Shown piece after piece: positions 1-12,800 of a stretch of DNA of 64,000 nt. The notes under the pieces were generated by a model. The model made no database searches. It was not told where the DNA came from and saw only the letters and a program-made list of their open reading frames with translations. Position 1 is the stretch's first letter; each line of letters begins with the position of its first letter. Position numbers and translations under genes: made by a program. The stretch is from Nilaparvata lugens. Its lineage: Eukaryota > Arthropoda > Insecta > Hemiptera > Delphacidae. Location: assembly GCF_014356525.2 (NCBI RefSeq), contig NC_052510.1, forward strand, positions 53,810,045 to 53,874,044, read 5' to 3'.

Positions 1-262
1 AATGTAGAAGGATCAGATGGGCTGGGCATGTTTTGAGAACAAAAGATGAGCAATCTCAATCAAGTGTTGAAAAGAAATCCGGAAGGACGACGACCGAGAG
101 GAAGACCACGACGTAAATGGTGGAGTCAAGTGGAGGCCGATATGGAGAGAATTGGAGCAATCGAGGAGGACGCGGGGAATCGAGAGAGATGGAGGGGCGG
201 CTTGTTGGTGCGGCTAAATATTTACTTGGATATGTATGACCATGGCAGTACGTAAGAAAGTA
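1..262 (+). pseudogene. 3' end of RTE-like non-LTR retrotransposon (frameshifted)
   Basis: Sequence shows the typical C-terminus of a LINE endonuclease/reverse-transcriptase polyprotein: a RIRWAGHVLR block in one frame (positions 3-38), then after a frame change RRPRGRPRRKWW and EEDAGNRERWRG in frame 1 (from 46). Another one-base shift is needed near 205 to continue as a GLVxAAKYxLGY-like ending, as in the relative at 45.44-45.65 kb. It ends near a short GTAAGAAAGTAA tail, as RTE-like elements often end in short tandem repeats. At least two frameshifts make it a dead copy. It lies on the plus strand, opposite PNISR, and its 5' part is outside the window. Confidence 0.75.
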
Positions 263-755
263 ATTGCATTTTCAAGCAAATGCTAGGATTTGAGTCAGCT
301 GTATAAAGCTATCAGAATAGCTAGAACTAATGATTAATCACTAGATTATAGCTTTTATTCAATAGGCTCAATGTTTATTATTAAAAATATTGTTTACATG
401 TCATCATAATTTTTTCTAGAATTTTGTCAAATGAAGTTTGTGGTTTTCATTCTTATGCCGAATTGAATATCCCAGGATAAACTATTTTGGATTAGCCAAT
501 CGAATCTACTCAATATTGTGCTGATCCCTGATGAGGATTGACGTCCCTTGACATAACACAAGTTCACGTTTTGTAACGATTTTTAGAACCCGATCAAACG
601 GGTTTACAAATTGAACATAGTCTTCATCAAAACATTCATTACAAGATATTAATAGCTATATTTATAAATTGAATGATTTATTATTATTTAATTCATATTA
701 TTTATAAGTGTTATTGAAAACATAGAAGCTTGAGTAGAGCTGCAGCTTGACTTAC
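263..755. other. Intron sequence downstream of PNISR exon 4; no gene seen
   Basis: AT-rich non-coding sequence. It follows the 5' splice site at 750-755 (minus strand) of the last PNISR exon in the window. I see no exon here; the remaining PNISR exons should lie to the left of the window. Confidence 0.6.
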
Positions 756-891
756 CGATAACCGGAGCCATTTCTTCCTCTTCGTCAGACTTGGCGTCGT
801 GTGCGCGACTGCCTCTGAGCGACTTGTCGCCACGCCAACCTGCTTTGTGTCGCACATAGGGCGTCGATGTATCGCCAACCCAATAGCCATG
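756..891 (-). CDS. Pnisr: PNISR exon 4 (HGYWVGD to DEEEE)
   Basis: Acceptor TTTTTTGTAG ends at 892, donor GTAAGT at 750-755. In the frame that follows FNQ of exon 3 the 136-nt exon encodes HGYWVGDTSTPYVRHKAGW, a basic stretch, KSDEEEEMAPVI and one base of the next codon. The other frame gives an unconvincing basic peptide. The next exon is outside the window. Confidence 0.7.
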
Positions 892-3800
892 CTACAAAAA
901 ACATAAAAATACATGAAATACATTTCTTGAACCCAACATCCATGCTACAAAAAAGAAATAATAAAAAATCCATATACATATGATAGGTATGCATTCTTGA
1001 CTATAATTTATTCATTCATATAGGTTTACATAGGTTCAAATTATTGAATTTTCTCCCCGTTCTAAACCTGTATAGTCTCGGCTAAATCTCTCAGCTATTA
1101 ACAGGCTTCATTCTCAGCTGCATGGAATGGAAAAAATTGTAATAGAATTGGACTCAACACGAGCTTTATTCGACATTAAATATGTGTCTTAGTAACAGAG
1201 ATAACAGATTATAAATATTACAGCTGTTTTATCATCACAATCTTCCCCCTTAATATCAATCGGCACTCGTGGGGTATGGGGCGAGCTGGCGAAGTGAGAC
1301 TGTCGATTCTCTGCCGTCGTTGTGGCGAACAAACGCATATTCAGGGTTACTCTCGATTAATTCAACTTTTTCAACTTGCGATTCTTGTTTTGAGTTTTTT
1401 GTCATCTTCTTCAACCATACTGGTCCAGGTGTCAATAGCCAGGTTGGTAATGGTTTTCCATTACTTGAGTTTCTTGCATGTAAAAACATCCGCTCATGTG
1501 GTGTGCAGTTGGTGCTTGTGCATAATAGGGAACGAATAGAGTTAAGGGCATCGGGGAGAACTTGTTCCCAGTGACTGTTGTTCAAACCTCTCGATTTTAG
1601 GGCTAGCATCACACTTTTCCATATAACTCCATTGTACCGTTCGACTTGCCCATTACCGGCTGGATTATAGGGCGATGTTCTGCTGCTGGCAATTCCTTTT
1701 GATAGTAGGAAATTTTTCAAAGCTGATGACATAAACGATGTTCCTCTATCGGAATGTATGTAAGACGGTACACCAAAAAGAGAGAATAGTGATGTAAGGT
1801 GTTTTATTACTGTATTAGTAGTCATGTCAGGACAGGGGAAGGCAAATGGGAATCTGGAATATTCGTCTATAAGAACTAAAATATACTTGTTCCTTGAACT
1901 TGATTGTAGTGGGCCTTTGAAATCCATATTAAGACGTTCAAATGGTCGAGTTGCTTTGATAAGGCGGCCAGTTCCTTTGGCATAGCGTGGTTTCATTTCA
2001 GAACATGTAATACATTTGGAACATACTTCTTTTACATCATCTATTGAATATGGTAAGTTCTTTGTTTTGGTCCAATGATGGAGTCGAGTAACTCCTGGAT
2101 GACACAGGTCCTCATGAATTTTTATCAGTTTCTTTATATCTGTATGGCATCCAACAGTGGCACAGACTCTTGATAGTGTATCTGCTGGTATATTCTCTTT
2201 TCCAACTCTATAAATTATATTGAACTTATATTCTGACAATTCAAGGCGCCATCGTTGGATTTTGTCATTCTTAATCTTGCTGGTTTGTTTATTACTAAAC
2301 ATGAATGAAACTGATTTCTGGTCTGTGATAAGTGTAAATTCTCGTCCAAGTAAGTAATGTCGCCATTTCCTGATTGATTCCACAATGGCATAAGCTTCTT
2401 TTTCCACTGCAGAGTGCCTAGTTTCAGATGTGGAAAGAGTTCTTGAGAAAAACGCCACTGGTCTCTCATTCTGTGTTAATACTGCTCCAATAGCGTAATC
2501 TGAGGCATCAGTTTCCAAAGTGAACGGGACTTTTTCATCAATGTGCACTAGAACTGCAGATCCTATTTCTTTCTTTAATGATTCAAATATATTTCTGCAT
2601 TCTTCATTCAACGGGAAGTGAGTATTATGCACAAGTGGATGGATCTTTTTTGAAAATTCTTTTATCCATTTGGAGTAGTGTGCAAGCATTCCAAGGACAC
2701 GCTTCAATTCTTTCTGATTTTTTGGAGCTGGTAAGTCAAGGAGTGGTTTCAATCGATCTGGATCGGGCTTAATCATACCCTGACCAATTTCGAATCCCAG
2801 AAAGGTTAAATTCTCCATAGATATTTTACACTTTTCTTCATTAATCGTGAGGCCATATTTTTCTGTTGCTCTCCAGAAATTTTCTAAATTTTCATCATGT
2901 TCTTCTTGGGTCCTTCCGCATACAATAATATCATCTAAATAGGCATAACATGATGTCAAATTTTCTTGTTCTATGATTTGATCAATCACTTTCTGGAAAG
3001 CAGCTACTCCATTCGTGACTCCGAACGGAATTCTTTTGAATTGATACAGTTTGTGTCCAACTTCAAATGCGGTGAAATGCCTTTCCTCAGGCAAGATTGG
3101 TATCTGGTGATAGGCAGATTTCAGGTCAATAGATGAGAATATTTTATATTGCGCTACCTTATTGACTAATTCTTCCATTAGTGGTAGTGGATAGGCATCC
3201 AAATTCGTGAATTTGTTGATGGTCTGTGAATAGTCAATCACCATACGTTTCTTTTGGTTCTCTCTTGAAGTAACAAATGCTTGAGCTCTCCAAGAAGAAT
3301 GACTATTTTCTATAATATCAGCATCTTTAAGCCGTTTGACTTCATTCATCATAAACAAGTAATCCTCTTCTGAATGTCGTCTCGATTTAGTTATTATAGG
3401 CCGACAGTCCGGTTGAAGATCACGAAACAATGAGACAGGTTCTACTGTAGCTTGGGCTAGAGCACACTTTTTAATTTCATAAGTAGGCCTTCTTGCGTCA
3501 TTGTCTTCATTCAGTTGTAGTGCTGCTTTAGATCCACCGAAATCAAAAGTGATGGATGAAAAGTTCTTGAGAAAAACGCCACTGGTCTCTCATTCTGTGT
3601 TAATACTGCTCCAATAGCGTAATCTGAGGCATCAGTTTCCAAAGTGAACGGGACTTTTTCATCAATGTGCACTAGAACTGCAGATCCTATTTCTTTCTTT
3701 AATGATTCAAATATATTTCTGCATTCTTCATTCAACGGGAAGTGAGTATTATGCACAAGTGGATGGATCTTTTTTGAAAATTCTTTTATCCATTTGGAGT

Positions 3801-6800
3801 AGTGTGCAAGCATTCCAAGGACACGCTTCAATTCTTTCTGATTTTTTGGAGCTGGTAAGTCAAGGAGTGGTTTCAATCGATCTGGATCGGGCTTAATCAT
3901 ACCCTGACCAATTTCGAATCCCAGAAAGGTTAAATTCTCCATAGATATTTTACACTTTTCTTCATTAATCGTGAGGCCATATTTTTCTGTTGCTCTCCAG
4001 AAATTTTCTAAATTTTCATCATGTTCTTCTTGGGTCCTTCCGCATACAATAATATCATCTAAATAGGCATAACATGATGTCAAATTTTCTTGTTCTATGA
4101 TTTGATCAATCACTTTCTGGAAAGCAGCTACTCCATTCGTGACTCCGAACGGAATTCTTTTGAATTGATACAGTTTGTGTCCAACTTCAAATGCGGTGAA
4201 ATGCCTTTCCTCAGGCAAGATTGGTATCTGGTGATAGGCAGATTTCAGGTCAATAGATGAGAATATTTTATATTGCGCTACCTTATTGACTAATTCTTCC
4301 ATTAGTGGTAGTGGATAGGCATCCAAATTCGTGAATTTGTTGATGGTCTGTGAATAGTCAATCACCATACGTTTCTTTTGGTTCTCTCTTGAAGTAACAA
4401 ATGCTTGAGCTCTCCAAGAAGAATGACTATTTTCTATAATATCAGCATCTTTAAGCCGTTTGACTTCATTCATCATAAACAAGTAATCCTCTTCTGAATG
4501 TCGTCTCGATTTAGTTATTATAGGCCGACAGTCCGGTTGAAGATCACGAAACAATGAGACAGGTTCTACTGTAGCTTGGGCTAGAGCACACTTTTTAATT
4601 TCATAAGTAGGCCTTCTTGCGTCATTGTCTTCATTCAGTTGTAGTGCTGCTTTAGATCCACCGAAATCAAAAGTGATGGATGAAAAGTTCTTTAGAAAAT
4701 CGTGTCCCAAAATTACACTAGCGCAACATTTGTTCAATACGATCAAAGGAAAATCATTATATTCTTCGTTCTGGAAATATATTTCACTCAAAGCGCACTC
4801 AGTTGTTTTAGTGTTGCAGGCACTTGAAGCAAATGTAATCAAATTGGAATATGGCATAGTTTTCATCTTCGATTGTACTACTAGTTTCTTATCTATAAAA
4901 CTTGCTGTGCTCCCAGTGTCTAATAGTGCCAATGTATCTATTCCATTAACACGTATAGGAACAAGACATTTTGAGAGGTCAGTGCTGGTATTTGCTGCTG
5001 AAATTACTGTGGCAGATACCATTTGGTTTTTTTTATCGTTTCGTGCTCTGCATACTTTTGAAAAATGGCCTATTCGATTACAAGTTAGGCATGGTTGTCC
5101 TTTTGCTGGGCATTGGCTATTATCAGTATGATTATTATAGCCACAAAATCTGCATTGAATCTTCTTTTGGTAAGAATTACGGACTAAAGTCGTTTTCTCG
5201 GTATTTTTATTCTCGTTTGCTAGGACTGTGTTAACATATTCTGAACTGGTTTCGTATTCTTTAGCAATGTTTTCAGCATTCTCTAACATTCGTGCTTGTG
5301 AGATAGCGTCTTGCAAAGTTAGCGATTTCATTTCGAAAAGATGTTGTCTGATTTTCGATGATTCTAATCCGGAGATGAACGCGTCTCGGATATATTCACT
5401 TTTGTTATCGTCAGCCGTGACTGCTTGAAAGTTACATGGTAAACTTAGCCGTTTTAGTTTATTATAGAATTGATCAATTGATTCTCCATGGGTTTGTTTT
5501 GCTTTAGATAAGCAGTAACGTGCATGTACTACATTTTGAGGTTTTATAAAGCTTTCTTCAAGAGTTGTTATAGCTTCTTCAAATGATATACAATTGCAAA
5601 TACTTTCAAAAATATTCGGTGACACATAATTGATCAAAACATTCAATTCATCCTTTTTCGGGATTGAACTGTTTTTTAAGAAGTTTAAAAATGTTACCTT
5701 CCAATGTCTCCACGTTTTCGGTGCTTCATCTGAATCTTGGTCAATCGATAAAACTGTTGGTTTCAGTATTTTTCCAAGCATTTGGTTTTGCGAATCGTTT
5801 TCTCCTTCACTGACTAAATCTTGACGTTTACTCGTTTTTCTTTTCGGACCCATTTATTTTATATTTAATGTCGAATAAATTGTAATAGAATTGGACTCAA
5901 CACGAGCTTTATTCGACATTAAATATGTGTCTTAGTAACAGAGATAACAGATTATAAATATTACAGCTGTTTTATCATCACACCTTTCACCTTTTGAAAC
6001 ATTGACAGACATTACCTTTTACGATAAAACATTAAAATGAATGCAATAATCATAATATTTATTATAAATTTATTATATAAGCATAATGTATTATTAGACT
6101 ACCCAGCAATCCCCTCCTGGTCATATTTTATTTAGTTTTTCACCCGATCAGCTGGATTGAACGTTTCACATTTGTGAGGTTAGGTTGTAGCGAAGTCAAC
6201 AATAAGAAAAGAGCGGAGCGATCATCCTTCGAACATATTTCGAGCCTCTAGCAATCCCTTGCGTAACATCTCGCGTAACGTTCATGATCGGAGCGAGTGC
6301 GGAGGGTGTTCGAGGCGCGTATATCTGTACACACCTTTAAAAGGACAATTTATAAGGATTTATAATTCCTTATAAATCATTATAATGTATAGTTTGGTTT
6401 AGTTTATACTAAACTGAATTGGCGTTCTATTAAAAAAATTATTTTATGTTATGGTTTCAAATTGTGAGTGCAACATTCTCTGTGTGCCAGTAGGCTAACA
6501 GTAATATCGGGGTCATTCACTAACTGTTTGTTAGCTTCACTCCTTTCTCATTCATTCACGTGGATCATTCTTCTCACAAAACCCATATTCTGTTCCATAA
6601 GCCATAACTTTTGGGAATGATGACTTTATTTATCACATTGTGTTCAAATACTTAACATGAGGAAAGGCACAACAGGCTCATGCCCAAAACTGTCCCATTT
6701 CCAATTTATACTATACTGTCCAAATCAAAATGTTAGTTATGTCACTTTCACTTTTATAAATACAATTTACACTGATGAAATGACTTTGGCTGATGAAATG

Positions 6801-9800
6801 AGTCACACCAATCAATTTTTTCAGTATTATGAATGCACAAATTTTATAGAGTAGCTTTGATTTATTTACATTTAAAACATGTATATTGTGCAATTCATCT
6901 AGGCATATGATCACTATTCAATATAGTAGAAATAGTACTTTAATAGCATGTAAACATTTCAAGAAATCTTATATTACTATAGTATCTATAGTAATATAGA
7001 TAATATAGTAATACAGCCTGCTCCTCAACCGCAAGCATTTGCCTATGTAAGGAACCTTCTTTAAGACTGTGCAAAGGCTAAAAATAAACTTTCTACTGGT
7101 GATATTTTTCCAAGTTTTTCGATTTGTATATCATCAAGCTATTAAAATGAAAAAGTTTTCTCAGGAAAACATTTTTTTTCGATCATTACTTTTTGAGATA
7201 TGAGCGCCTGAAGTTTGAATTTTTGGGACAGAACATTTCGATAAGATATAAATCCATGAGATTTATTGGATGGATTCTTCATGGTATTGTTGATCTAGTA
7301 AAATAAAAATTTTCTGAAAATATCAATTTTTGAAAAAGTTATTCAATTTACCAAAAATAACTCAACTAAAAGTTATTTTTAGTAAATTGAATAACTATCT
7401 TAAAAATTGACATTTTCAGAAAATTTTTGTTCTACTAGATCAACAGTACCATGAAGAATCTATCCTCTCAATCTCATGGATTTATCTCTTACCGAATTTG
7501 AAATGTTCTGTGCCAAAAATTCAATCTTTAGGCGCTCATATATCAAAAAGTAATGATCGAAAAAAAATGTTTTCCTGAGAAAACTTTTTCATTTTGATAG
7601 CTTGATGATATACAAATCGAAAAAATTTGGAAAATATCACGTGTAAAAGTTCATTTTTAGCCTTTGCACAGCTTTAAATTATGTAAGTACAAGAACTTTA
7701 GTTGCGCATTGTACGAAGAAATATAATTCTAATTTCAATATCAACATATTAGCCGGTCTTTCATTCATTAATTTATTACCCATCCATACACTCAAGTTTC
7801 AATCTAGCAGCCAATTCATTACAACACTTTCCATGTGAGGTACAAAATGGGTCGATTAAATGAAAACAAGAATCTATTGAATAGCAACTAGTCATTGGTT
7901 CTCAAAGTTAGTAGACACACGTTGATTGGTTCTAGCTATACAAATAAGATTGTACAGCTGACTAGAATCCTAGAATTTACTTTGAAAATTACTTTGAACC
8001 AGCAATCGCTAGCTTTTATTCAATTAACCTAATGGATTTTCAGCATGCCTTCAAGCTCACCTGGTTGAACTGTTCGGTGGGTTGCACTGCAGCGTGATTG
8101 TAGCCAAGGAGGGGGCGGGAGGCACATGCATGTCGGCCCCCAAGGCGTCGCCTGCGGCCGATATGTGAGGCGCAGCGGGTGCTGTCATGTTGGCGCCGGC
8201 CGTGTTGTACACAAACGGCGCCCCCTTGTCGTCCGCCGCCCCAGGTGTCGCCGTCGCCCCTGCCCCAGCCGCCTGCCAGTTCCATCCCCACTGCTGCCAA
8301 TTGTTCCACGAGTTCCAAGAGGCACCATCTGTCAAAATATTTTTCAAATGTGAAATGTCTCCACAAATATAAAAATTGTATTTCTAGTTTTGAACTTGCA
8401 GCAGGGGCTCATGTTTTTCCTTGCCGGCTGTGACAACAAGAATAATATTTATTTCATTTTATTGAATCGTAAAAAACTCATTTGATATAATTATTGTAAG
8501 TTTTCTTATTTTGTTATGTTATTTATAGCAAATTATTATCAAGGCTCAACTCACACTTACGCTACTCAGGTCGAGAAGAGACTCGTATCTAGTCTGTGTT
8601 TTCGAGCATGTGTTTTGAAATGGTGACGTCGCGGAGACTAGAATCGACTGGTCTGAGTGTCACCATTTGGAAACACATGCTCTCGACTAGAGTCGAGACT
8701 CTTCTCGACCTGAGTCACGTAAGTGTAAGTTGAGCCTAACTAATTCAAAGTTTGGTCTTCTTCCTAATAAATAATGATGAAGGGAGATGAGGCATCTCAT
8801 CTCACATGACGGGTTAAGTGGAGGAGGAGGATGCTCTTATTGCCTTAGCTTTGCCCAGAAAACTCTAAAATTTTAAAGGGTAAAAATGTAGTTATCTATT
8901 CATCAATACGATCACTAACCATAATAAATAGATATGACTGGGCAAGAGCAACAACAGGCCTGACTCAAAACTGCTCAATTCCAAAATAAAAAATAGTACA
9001 TTTCCAAAAGATAGGTTATATTTACACTGCTAAGAATTTGAGTCCGATTCTATGTCCGAAATGAAGGAAACTAGAAATTTAAATGTATAATAATGAAGCA
9101 CTAAATTAGAAAATGAAGGCATTAAAATTGTTCATTCAATATTTTTTTTTCAATTTTTTTTTTCTTTTTCTAATCTATTGGACAGGTTCTTAGGACATAA
9201 TCTATGCAATTGAAATATTTTTATCAGCTTCTGTTAGCTAACAATAGCGCTTCAAAAGTCACTTTTTTGAGGCAGATGGTACACATACCCTACAAAAACC
9301 TCCGGTCAGAAAAATTTGATAAAAATATTCAAGTCTCCTCTTCAATATAGCAAAAATTACGTCAACTTTGTTTTTGAAAATCTGAAAAAATTTCATTTTT
9401 ATGCATTTTAAACTCCTTTTTCACATTCAATGTTCGTTCTATAGACTTCAAATTCATAGCAACTTGTAGCGCTGTTCTTGATGAATAAAGTTGATGCTTA
9501 AACTTCTTTTATAGACACAATAATAGCCGCTGGTATGTGTACCTTTAAAGCACTGTTTTACGCTTGCTATGCTCGGGCAGCGAGTGAATAGTACAGCTGG
9601 AGCGATCTAGCGGAATTAGTTTGTCCCTAGAACTAAGCGCTCGACGTTAATCTATCTATCAATCATCAATGATGATGAGAGATGAAGTAGTGGAACTACA
9701 GCTCAAGGCAGGTTCTGAACCCCAGGAAACAATTCTTCAACTCATAAATAACATTTAGAGGAGTCGACTAATACATTTTAATCATTTTTATCAGTTTATT

Positions 9801-12800
9801 TTAAAGGCTGATTTATTTTGTGAGACGATGACTACATAAACCGGGGCTTAAGCGTGGGTAATAGCAGGAATGATAATGATAATGAAAGGTTATGCAAATT
9901 ATGCGCCCGAGATGCCCACATTTGGGGCATTCGCAGGGGTCAACCAAGCAGCAGTGCAATGACAAGGCCTCGCCCTGGGGGAACCGCCTTCTTGATCACG
10001 GTAACCCCCACGCCAGGTAAGTATTTTACCTTGTCAAAATAATGATGTTCGAGACTTTAAAAAAGGTAATTGTACACGACCCCTTATTTTCGCCTTCTTC
10101 CTCCTCTTAATTAGTTGAATTTACAATTTTTTGAATAAAATATATTTATAATATACAGAGTGTTTAGGAACTCCCTACCAATGCTCTAGGGCATTGTTCC
10201 TGGGTAAAAAACATACCTAAATATCATATTTAAATTGCCTGGAAGTCTTCAGTTACTCACACAGCGGCAATTTTGCTTTTTTCACTTATTTTTTTCCAAG
10301 TAATGGTTTAACATACAAAATTGAAACTTTTGCACCATCATTTATAACAACTAGACAAAGCTACAAAACAAATATGTTTTTCAAATTCATAAAACAAAAT
10401 GGCGGCCATTTGGAATTTTGTTTCTTAAATAACTCAGAAAACGATGGTTAAAAAAAAACATTACAAGAATGAAACTTTTGCACGATCATTTATAACAACT
10501 AGACAAAGCTACAAAACAATTATGTTTTTCAAATTCATAAAACAAAATGACGGCCATTCGAAATTTTGTTTCTATAACTCAGAAAACGTTGGTTAAAAAA
10601 AAAACATTACAAAAATAACTTTTTATAGTAAATTTAATTACCTATCGATTGATACCTGATTTTTTAAGATTGGACCAGTATTAACTGAGATATGACAGTC
10701 TTAGTGAAAGGTGACCACTAAAAGTTGGTTGCAGTGCAAACCATGCTGATAGAGTCGCCTCAATGATGCAACAATCTCTATTTGCATTGCATGTTAATTG
10801 TAAGCGATTTTAGGTCATTTCAAACAATAAAATAACGTTACATAACCCTCTGAAGGTGAGTGTCCAACCACTAAAGCTGCCATATCTCAGTTAATATTGG
10901 TCCAATCTTGAAAAATGTGGTTGTTATAAATGATCGTGCATATTTCAATTCGGTATGTTTAACCATTATTTAGAATAGAAAAAAGCAAAAAAGAAGTGGA
11001 AAAAGCAAAAAGACCGCTGTGTAAGTAACTGAAGACTTCCGGACAATTTTAATAATGATATTTAGATATGTTTTTTACCCAGGAACAATGCCCTAGAGCA
11101 GTGGTTCTCAAACTTTTGACTTTGAGTCCCCCTGCATAATTCACCTGTAAGCCGGGCCCCCCTACATATCACAACAAATTCTATACAAACAATTATAATT
11201 TATTCATGTACTGTAGCTACTATAGTACATAGTTGTTACTTTTGTTTATCATAGCAATTAACAATAAAAAGAACTTCAGTGTGAATGATGAGCTTGATTT
11301 TTTTCGCACAGAGTTTGTTGAAAAGAGGTGTCAGCTCTGATAACGCTACTCTAAGCTCCTGGGTCACATCCAGTCTTGATATAAATTTATTTTTCATGGC
11401 AGCTAGAGAAGAAAACCCAGTTTCACACGAATAAGTTGTCGCAATGGAGTCAATATCTTTAATGCCTTTTCACTCAAAATTTTGTGTTCTTTGTGCACAT
11501 CAATCCAAAAGGATGTGAGGGAATATTCTTCAAACTTCATTTTAAGCGCATAGTCACAATGGAGATCAATGAGGTTTTATTTTACTATAATGTTGAGGTA
11601 GCACTCATTGATTGAGAATTAGAATGGGTTTTGAATCCATGACAAGCCATTCAAGTTCTCATTAAAATATTTTTAAAAAGAATTTTAAAGATTGCTTATC
11701 GTAATTATTTTAGAAGTAAATTCAAATAATTTTCCAACCAAGCTTTGCGGCCCCCCTGAGCATTAATTGCGCCCCCCTTGGGGGTCGCGCCCCACACTTT
11801 GAGAATCACTGCCTCAGAGTATTGGTAGAGAGTTCGTAAACACCCTGTATAAGTTATTGGAATAGATTGATGTATATTAATTCAAAATTTTAAATTTTTT
11901 GATTATCTGAAATTTTTGATAATTTTAAATTTCATTTTGAATAGATCTACAAAAGTAACAAATCAGAAACCAAACTGAAGCTATAATTTTATCATCATAC
12001 CATGGGAGACATTGGGTGGCGGAGGTGCTTGAATGATGGTGCCCTCATCATCTTTGGTGTCCATGTCCATAGGTGCCTCCCCACCCTCCACGTCTGCGCT
12101 GTCCCCCGGTTTTATTGGGGGAGGGGGCGGAGCCGGCGGAACGTGCTCTGGTGGAAACGTCTCCTTCATTTTTATCCATTGTTGAGCTAGTTGTGCCCAA
12201 TCAACTGTTCAAAACAAAACAAGACAGCATTGTTTTAGTCACCTATTTCAAAAAAAAATTGTAGAAATAAACTTACTCTTTTTGAACATGAAGAATTTTG
12301 TGATCTATTCAAGATTTGGGATTTTATTTTTTTAATACTAGTAGTACAAACCAAGTTTTTGACTGAGCAAAGTGAGGTCTAAGGCTCAACTCACACTTAT
12401 ACAACTCAGGTCGAGAAGAGACTCGACTCTAGTCGAGAGCATGTGTTTTCAAATGGTGACAATCGCGGAGACTAGAATCGACTAATCTGAGTGTCACACA
12501 ATTTGGAAACACATGCTATCGACTAGAGTCGAGTCTCTTCTCGACCTGAGTCGCGTAAATGTGAGTTGAGCCTTAGATTCAAGTCGACGGTTTAGCATTT
12601 CTCTTTATGTTTATAATATCACTCGTTTTTATGACGAAACGCGGCAATAGCTTTTCATGAAATTTGACAGGCATGTTCCTGCCTACATTTTTTTCTTATC
12701 AGTGAGATAGACCAAAGACCTTGAAGAGGTATAGACTCACATTGCCTATGACTTCCCAATGCTAGCTCTTACTTGAAATTGAAAGCTGCCATTGAGGTAT

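Larger units (their letters stand above)
1138..5982 (-). mobile_element. Complete Ty3/gypsy LTR retrotransposon in PNISR intron 3
   Basis: Two 102-bp LTRs, identical by eye, bracket gag-protease-RT-RNaseH-integrase coding sequence on the minus strand. The LTRs start TG and end CA, and a polypurine tract lies next to the 3' LTR. The domain order (integrase after RNase H) assigns it to Ty3/gypsy. The very short LTRs and the single gag-pol frame recall Mag-like or Tf1-like elements, but the clade is not determined. Identical LTRs imply a recent insertion. Flanks AAAAAT (left) and CCTTTC (right) show no target-site duplication. A 1,124-bp tandem duplication inside pol (2437-4684) splits the polyprotein. 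It sits in the same orientation as the host gene. Confidence 0.95.
10156..11847. mobile_element. Palindromic mariner-like element, interrupted by a hAT element
   Basis: Ends are CAGAGTGTTTAGGAACTC and, inverted, CAGGGTGTTTACGAACTC, each next to a TA. The arms match at least to about 10280 and 10985 (ACTGAAGACTTCC near CAGCGG). Interior repeats AAAATGGCGGCCAT-like boxes. The terminal bases CAGRGTGTxT are shared with the elements at 12837 and 22212. The right arm is split by a 713-bp hAT insertion (11099-11811). Non-autonomous: no transposase frame seen. Confidence 0.8.

Noticed and set aside
711..923. 70-codon minus-strand frame over PNISR exon 4 (starting MYFMYF)
   Set aside because: It is the frame obtained if exon 3 is taken without correction; it yields a basic, unconvincing peptide running into the intron, whereas the other frame gives a DEEEE-containing PNISR-like segment.
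1269..1574. 101- and 87-codon plus-strand frames opposite integrase
   Set aside because: Shadows of the real minus-strand pol frame.
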